DNA of 64,000 nt from positions 55,143,422 through 55,207,421 of the forward strand of contig NC_063445.1 in the NCBI RefSeq assembly GCF_020379485.1. The letters are read 5' to 3'. This document shows, piece by piece, positions 57,360 to 64,000 of this stretch; within the stretch, counting starts at the first letter, position 1, and each line of letters opens with the position of its first letter. This DNA is from Brassica napus (lineage: Eukaryota > Streptophyta > Magnoliopsida > Brassicales > Brassicaceae). A program made the position numbers and the translations under genes. The notes beneath the pieces are model-generated. The model did not search any database. It saw only the letters and a program-made list of their open reading frames with translations, and had not been told where the DNA came from.

Positions 57360-58135
57360 GCATCGATCGATGCGTTTTGTTTCTATAACGCATCGATCGA
57401 TCACATTCTTACGGCCCGGGCCATCTTGGTAATCGATCGATGCGTTTTTGTTCTATAACGCATCGATCGATGCGTTTTTAAAAAAACATACAAGATTTTC
57501 CGAGGAAATTCCGAGGAACAATTCAGATTGTCGATCGATCGATGGGATACTCTCATCGATCGATCACAATCTTACGGCCCGGTCCATCCTAGTAATCGAT
57601 CGATGCGTTTGTGTTCTATAACGCATCGATCGATGCATTTTTAAAAAAACATACAAGATTTTCCGACGAAATTCCGAGGAACAATTCAGATTGTCGATAG
57701 ATCGATGGGTTACTCTCATCGATCGATCACAATCTTACGGCCCCGTAAATCCTAGTAATCGATCGATGCGTTTTTGTTCTATAACGCATCAATCGATTCA
57801 TTTTTAAAAAAACATACAAGATTTTCCGATGAAATTCCGAGGAACAATTCAGATTGTCGATAGATCGATGGGTTAATCTCATCGATCGATCACAATCTTA
57901 CGGCCCGGTCCATCCTAGTAATCGATCGATGCGTTTTTGTTCTATAACGCATCGATCGATGCATTTTTAAAAAAACATACAAGATTTTCCGAGGAAATTC
58001 CGAGGAACAATTCAGATTGTCGATAGATCGATGGGATACTCTCATCGATCGATCACAATCTTACGGCCCGAGCCATCTTAGTAATCGATCGATTTGTTTT
58101 TGTTCAAAAACGCATCGATCGATGCGTTTTTTTAA
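57360..58135. repeat. 163-bp tandem array with ATCGATCGAT palindromes (CACTA 2)
   Basis: Units start at 57531, 57694, 57857 and 58020, an exact 163-bp period, with partial units on either side. Each contains several ATCGATCGAT palindromes, a GCGTTTT...AACGC inverted pair and a TTCCGAGGAAATTCCGAGGA block. It lies between the TNP2 side and the TNPA gene. Confidence 0.93.
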
Positions 58136-58894
58136 AAAAAATTACGTTTTGAAACCCCAAACACTAGTTCGTCGGAATTTCCTCGGAATATTCCGAGGAA
58201 ATTTCGAGGAAGAAGAGGGTTTCCTCGGAGTTCCCTCGGAATAATCCGAGGAAATTCCGAGGAAATATGGTTTTTAAACCGAAAACAACGTTTTGCCGTT
58301 TGAATAACACCTATATAACCCTTATTAAGTGTCTTACGTTCATTATGAAGTCAAAAATTTGTTCCTTACCGTATAATTAACACTTTTCCGATTGTATGAA
58401 CGAAATCTCGCAACATAAGAGAAACACTTATACCTTTTAACGAACGGTAAAGGGAATACTTTCAATTAGTTTTGAAATTTGTTATTTCATGGTTTATGCT
58501 CATGTATACAAAGAATCCTCAATGGTATGCATTACAATTGTATAAGAAATGAAATACGGCAAAAAAAATTGATGTTTTGAAATCCCAAACACTAGTTCCT
58601 CGGTATTTCCTCGGAATATTCCGAGGAAATTCCGACGGATATTTTACTATCTGTCGGAATTTCCTCGGAATATTTTCATTTTACCGGGCAAATATTTCGC
58701 GAAAATTGAAATTAGAATTCCGACGGAATTCCGACGGATAATGTCCGTCGGACCCTAGGTTTTATAACCACGAGCCCCTTCTTCTTCCCCATTTCTCTCT
58801 TCTTCCTCTGCGCGACTCCTCTCTTTCTCTCCGGCGATTTCCCCCTGAAATCCGACGATATCTCCGGCGATCTCCCTCTTCTCTTACACAAATC

Positions 58895-61017
58895 ATGTAA
58901 GGACCCTATCCCACTCTCTTAGGTTCTATTTGTTAGGTTTTTGTGTAGTTTTGATAGATTTTTGTTAGGGTGATTGGTTAGGATTGTGATTTGGTTGTAT
59001 AATAGGTTTAGAATTGTGATTTGGTTGAATAATTTGTTTTGTTGAATTGATTTAGAATTTTTTTATAATTTTTTTATTTTTTGTATTTATAAAATCAATT
59101 TTTGTATATAAAATCGATTTTTGTATTTTACAAAACGATTTTTCTATATAAATTCGATTTTTTTGGATTTTACAAAAAAAAATTTCTATATAAATTCAAT
59201 TTTTTGGATTTTACAAAACATTTTAATTATTAAACAATTTTTATTTATTAAAACTATTTTTGTTTATTAGAACTATTTTTATATATTTATTAAAAAAAAT
59301 TAATATATATAAATCTTTTTCTGTGATTAAATTATTTGGGATTTTTTTTTAATAAAAAAATTAATTTATATATTTCTGTATTTATTAAATATATTTTTTT
59401 TAATTTACAGGTCTCATGATGATCAGACCCGGCCTCGACAGCGTCGTGGTCGTGGTGGTACGGGGAGCCAGTCTCGGGATTCCAGCCATTTTCAGGATTC
59501 CCCTTCGCCCCACAGCTCCAACAATACATCTCCCTCTGCTGCACCCGCCCATTCTCCTCTCGCTCCCGCTGCTGCATCCGCTCCTGTTCCTCCGGGTCCT
59601 CCGGGAGAGATGAGGGTTGCGGAGTAGGTTCAACAGCCCGGTCGTGACCATCTTCCGTATCTCACTCCGTATCCACATGGACGGGGTCAAACATGGTAAT
59701 TAAACATTTTTTTTTCTTTAAATTTGGATTCATTATTAACCGTTTGTTCTTTTAATAAGGTTCAACCGATCCGGGAACGGGATCAGCGCATGGATCAACC
59801 GTATGATGTACTCGGCCCTCGACAGTGGACATCCGACTTTCACTCACTTCCCAACCGACAAGCAGGTTCTGTGGTTTCGTCAGTTTGCGGTAAGTATTCT
59901 AATTTTTTACTTATATTTTTAATCTTTAATATAAATTTTCTACTAATTGTGTTTTTTTTTCAGCGAGAGTTCAACTGGAATTCCGATGAGACGCTCTTTA
60001 TCTATCACCACTTCGTCCATAAAGTAATGGACAACTATGGGAAGCAGATCCACGAGTGGAAGAAGAAGTGGGAAATCAATAAGGTTCGATTTAATTTATT
60101 AAACAATTTTTTAATTTATTAAACTATTTTTTAATTTATTAAACTTTTTCTTTTTTTTTTAATTAAAAGGTCCCAAAGTCGATGAACGATACGGTCTGGA
60201 AGGAGTTGTGTGCGCATTGGGATAAGGAGGAGACGAAAGAAACTTCTTCCACCAACTCCACCAACCGCAGGAGCGACCGTAAAGGGAAGGGCATCTACAA
60301 GCATAACTTGGGTGCTCAATCTATTGTCACTCTCGGAGATCGCATGGTAAGTTCAACCGCTTTTTCTTCAATTATTTGAGTTTCAGAATTTAAATTTATT
60401 GTGCATTTCTTCTAATTTCTAATGTTTCTTTAATTTTATGTTTTTTTTCAAGGCGGAAGAAAATGATGGCGAGCCGGTCGATGATCTCGCCCTAATGAGG
60501 AGGGCGTATACCAACAAGAAGACCGGCCAGATTGATGACGGTCTTGTGAGGGACGTGGTCGACCTGGTCCAAACTCAGGTGGTAGACGAAGTGTCTCAGC
60601 TTCAAACCGAGGATGACGCTTCGACGGCTTCGACCAACTTGTCCCGGTTTCGAATCAACGAAATCGTTGAATCCGTAAGTTCTTTTTTTTTTAAGTTCAA
60701 TTCATTTATTTCTTGGTTTAAACTTCTAAATTTGGCTTTTTTCTATTCAGTCGGTTCCAAAGAAGAAGGGACGTTTGTTCGGTTTGGGTCGTCGCACCCG
60801 GTCGGTTCCTCCTTCTTCTGCACCACCGCCCTTTGTTGATCCAGAAGTACTTACGGCTCAGTTGAAGGACAAAGATGATCGAATATCTTTGTTGGAGACC
60901 CAGATGGCGGCTCAACAGGCGGGCTATGAGGCACAGAGGAGGCTGAACCAGCAAATGATGGAGATGATGCAGAGGATGTACCCGAACGAGGTGTTCCCGG
61001 ACGTGCCAGACCCGTAG
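58895..61017 (+). pseudogene. TNPA/Ptta-type CACTA gene, seven coding exons, one in-frame stop
   Basis: Exons ...58896, 59411-59695, 59760-59889, 59964-60083, 60170-60346, 60453-60674 and 60751-61017, all joined by GT...AG introns in frame, give 400 codons plus stop. The start codon is split: AT at 58895-58896 and G at 59411. Product: RGG-like basic N-terminus (QTRPRQRRGRGG), Ser/Pro-rich linker, the plant transposase (Ptta/En/Spm) domain from WFNRSGN through HFVHKVMDNYG and EWKKKWE, and a C-terminal coiled coil with MEMMQRMYP. A TAG at 59625-59627 (codon 73) stops the frame, so this copy is probably inactive. The family binds subterminal repeats and helps transposition. Confidence 0.85.
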
Positions 61018-61254
61018 TTTTTTTTTCCCCAATCTCGGAATGTTTTATTTTTATTTGTGAAACTTTGAATATTAATTAGTATGATTTCAATTTTACTTTT
61101 AATTTCATATTTTCGAATTTAAATTTCAGAAATTTTATTTTTTCAAAAAAATTAATATTTTTTACATTTCGAGGAAATTAATTATATTTTTCACTACATC
61201 GATCGATGCGTTTTTGAACAAAAACGCATCGATCGATCCGTTTTTTTTTTAAAA

Positions 61255-61680
61255 TATAGCGAGGGACATTTCCCTCGGAATTTTCCGAGGGACAACTCCC
61301 TCGGAAAATTCCGAGGAACGGATCTCTCGGAATATACCGAGGGAACAGTTCCTCGGAATAAACCGAGGAAAAAGTCCGTCGGTATACTCCTATCGATCGA
61401 TGTATATATGTCCAAACACGCATCGATCGATGAACTTCCGAGGAATTATCCCGACGAAGTTCTACCTCGGTATATTCCGAGGACTTTTCCGACAAACAAG
61501 GGATCCTCGGAATTTCCTCGGAAATTTATTTCCTCGGAATTCCGTCGGAAAATTCCGAGGGATTTCAGAGGAAAAAAGAAATTCCGAGGAATTATTTCCG
61601 ACGACGTATTTCGTCGGAATTGCGTCGGAATAACGATATTCCGACGAAATTCCGACGATTTTTTCCCTCAGAATCCTTGA
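61255..61680. repeat. Right subterminal repeat cluster of CACTA 2
   Basis: Dense TTCCGAGGAA, CCTCGGAAT and TTCCGACGAAAT motifs in both orientations up to the right inverted repeat, mirroring the left cluster. Two ATCGATCGATG palindromes near 61393 and 61421 interrupt it. Confidence 0.85.
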
Positions 61681-61698
61681 TGTTTTCTTGTAGTGTAG

Positions 61699-63555
61699 AC
61701 ATTAAACAAATTATGACATAAAAACCTTATTTTTTTCCATCGAACACATTCTTGAAAAAAATAAACAGTATTGTTTTCACAGTTGATATATTTTGACTTT
61801 TATCTTCCATATGGTTTTGAAAGCTTTCAAATTAACCATCAAATTGATACATGTTATTTTAATATTTTTAGTCATATAGTTAAGGAAAACTTACATTTTT
61901 GTAATTTAAAGTCGTTTTAAAAAATTCAAAATATAACATATAAGAAAAAATCTAACATATAAAAGAAATATAACATATAAGGTGTACTCATTTTTGTATT
62001 TTAAAGTCGTTTAAAAAAATATATAACATATAAGGTTTCCTCATTTTTTTAATTTAAAGTCATTTTAAAAAATTCAAAATATAACATATTAGAAAAAATC
62101 TAATTTTTTTATTATATGGTTAATGTGATTGTTTATTTTTTAATAATATAAAATTAAACAAAATGAAGAAAGATGCAAAAATTGTTATCAAATTTTTATT
62201 ATTCATAATCATTAATTGCCATATATATGTAAATCATATTAGGTAATTTCGTAGCTTTTATTTAGAGAAAAAATACACACTTCTTATATTTTAGGTTAAT
62301 ATAATGTTCTCTAGTGGACATTAAACAAATTATGACATAAAAACCTTATTTTTTTCCCTCGAACACATTTTTGAAAAAGTGAACAGTATTGTTTTCACAG
62401 TTGAATTATTTTGACTTTTATCTTACATATGGTTTTGAAAGCTTTCAAATCAACCATCGAACTGATACATGTCATTTTAATGTTTTTAGTCGTATACTTA
62501 AGGAAAACTTACATTTTTATAATTTAAAGTCGTTTTAAAAAATTCAAAATATATAAGAAAAAATCTAACATATAAGAAAAATATAACATATAAGGTGTTC
62601 TCATTTTTGTATTTTAAAGTCGTTTTAAAAAAAAATAACATATAAGGTTTCCTCATTTTTGTAATTTAAAGTCATTTTAAAAAATTCAAAATATAAAATA
62701 TAAGAAAAATCTATTTTTTTTATTATATGGTTGATGTGATTGTTTATTTTTTTAATAATATAAAATTAAACAAAAATGAAGAAGGATGCAAAAATTGTTA
62801 TCAAATCTTTATTATTCATAGTCATTAATTGTCATATATATGTAAATCATATTAGGTAATTCTGTAGCTTTTATTTAAGGAAAGAATACACACTTCTTAT
62901 ATTTTAGGTTAATATAATGTTCTCTAATGGACATTAAACAAATTATGACATAAAAACCTTATTTTTTCCATCGAACACATTCTTGAAAAAAAAGTGAACA
63001 GTATTGTTTACACAGTTAAATTATTTTGACTTTTATCTTTCATATGGTTTTGAAAGTTTTCAAATCAACCATCGAATTGATACATGTCATTTTAATGTTT
63101 TTAGTCGTATACTTAAGGAAAACTTACATTTTTGTAATTTAAAGTCATTTTAAAAAAATTCAAACTATAACATATAAGGAAATTCTAACATATAAGAAAA
63201 ATATAACATATAAGGTGTCCTCATTTTTGTATTTTAAAGTCGTTTTAAAAAAAATATATAACATATAGGTTTCCTCATTTTTGTAATTTAAAGTCATTTT
63301 AAAAAATTCAAAATATAACATATAAGAAAAAAATCTAATTTTTTATTATATGGTTAATGTAATTGTTTAATTTTTTTAATAATATAAATTTAAACAAAAA
63401 TGAAGAAGGATGCAAAAATTGTTATCAAATTTTTATTATTCATAATCATTAATTGTCATATATATATGTAAATCATATTAGGTAATTCCGTAGTTTTTAT
63501 TTAAGGAAAGAATACACACTTTCTATATTTTATGTTAATATAATGTTCTCTAGTG
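61699..63555. repeat. Three tandem copies of a ~0.62-kb AT-rich repeat
   Basis: Units start ACATTAAACAAATTATGACA at 61699, 62318 and 62931, giving lengths of 619, 613 and about 625 bp. Each has the same internal landmarks (TTTTCACAGTTGA, GATACATGT, several AACATATAAG phrases). No coding frame. The array starts exactly at the CACTA 2 target duplication and may belong to the interrupted minus-strand Helitron. Confidence 0.92.
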
Positions 63556-64000
63556 TTATATAATTATGGAATAATGTGACATCATTAGATTAAATTATAC
63601 TTTATATTAGATGCTCTAGAATTCTTTGAAATGGAATTTAGAAGGCATTTAGAGTGCCACCTAGGATTTGAAGTTTTTTTTAATTAATACAAAATTAAGG
63701 TTCTAATTTTTCAAATGCTTCTCGATTGATATATAGGGGATAATGAATTTTTTTCAAAGAACCAAACTTTTTGATTCGAGTTTAAAATATTTTTTAAACT
63801 AGTACCAAAAATAACTGGTTGTTTTTTTTGTAACTAACACATAGAATTTAAATAACTGGATTGTTTATTACCAATTACACGTAAACTGCATTAGGTGAAG
63901 CCTAACCCCAGAGTCCCAGACTTTCCGCATAGTTATATTGTATGCTTGGTGGGGTTATTTCTTAGTTGTAGTTTGCTTTGAATGATCAATAAAATGAATA
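63556..64000. other. Intergenic tail, nothing recognised
   Basis: AT-rich. ATAGTTATATTGTATGCTT at about 63930 also occurs at about 53790, left of the Helitron/CACTA complex. No gene seen. Confidence 0.5.

Larger units (their letters stand above)
54080..61695 (+). mobile_element. CACTA (En/Spm) DNA transposon 2, complete ends, 7.6 kb
   Basis: The inverted repeats CACTACAAGAAAACA (left) and its complement (right, ending TTCTTGTAGTG at 61695) are flanked by the 3-bp duplication TAG (54077-54079 and 61696-61698). Subterminal TTCCGAGGAA / TTCCGTCGGAA repeats fill 54095-54370 and 61260-61680. Inside are TNP2 (truncated), an antisense captured ATHILA-like ORF, a 163-bp tandem array and a TNPA/Ptta gene with one in-frame stop. 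The ends look competent, but the genes are damaged, so it probably needs transposase from another copy. Confidence 0.95.

Noticed and set aside
59416..59613. Separate 65-codon frame (MMIRPGLD...) in TNPA exon 2
   Set aside because: It is an out-of-frame reading. The neighbouring frame gives the family N-terminus and joins correctly to the later exons.

Overview
This is a plant nuclear window, almost certainly from a Brassicaceae species and most likely Brassica-like. Four host genes survive: two tandem CYP71B cytochrome P450 genes, a PPPDE/DeSI-type thiol peptidase gene and a ZFP3-type C2H2 zinc-finger gene. From memory, their order matches the Arabidopsis block AT5G25180 (CYP71B14), AT5G25170 (PPPDE) and AT5G25160 (ZFP3), read in reverse. 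The host genes total only a few kilobases; most of the rest is transposable elements, several nested in one another.

Layout. 1-2050 is the 5' part of a minus-strand Ty1/copia element (A), cut by the window edge. 2177-20300 is a decayed plus-strand copia element (B, target duplication CACCC). It is split by an intact, very young, minus-strand Athila-type Ty3/gypsy element at 5578-18885 (target duplication GTGAG, 1467-bp LTRs with two differences seen). 20301-23640 is CYP71B copy 1. 24607-27702 is a Helitron carrying an eIF2-beta fragment and RPA-like remnants. 28080-33058 is a decayed L1-type LINE, and 33178-33305 a 128-bp LINE stub with a 17-bp target duplication. 34986-36537 is CYP71B copy 2 and 36799-37631 (minus) the PPPDE gene. 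38334-42499 is a second Helitron with an RPA-like pseudogene and a 1.6-kb solo LTR inserted 7 bp before its 3' end. 43446 to about 46550 is a deletion derivative of a CACTA element, followed by Helitron 3' ends at 46720 and 49612. 51090-51836 (minus) is ZFP3. 54080-61695 is a complete CACTA element (target duplication TAG) with a truncated TNP2, a captured antisense ATHILA-like ORF, a 163-bp tandem array and a seven-coding-exon TNPA/Ptta gene whose start codon is split by an intron. 61699-63555 holds three copies of a repeat of about 0.62 kb.

How it fits together. The two CYP71B genes come from one tandem duplication whose breakpoint lies in the last codons of the PPPDE gene, because a short PPPDE 3' relic remains downstream of copy 1. 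Each copy then gained different insertions upstream, including two unrelated retroelements at the same homologous site. The P450s are predicted ER haem-thiolate monooxygenases, the PPPDE protein a soluble cysteine protease of the deSUMOylase-like family, and ZFP3 a nuclear repressor with a C-terminal EAR motif. The only apparently autonomous mobile element is the Athila copy. The larger CACTA element has intact ends but damaged genes.
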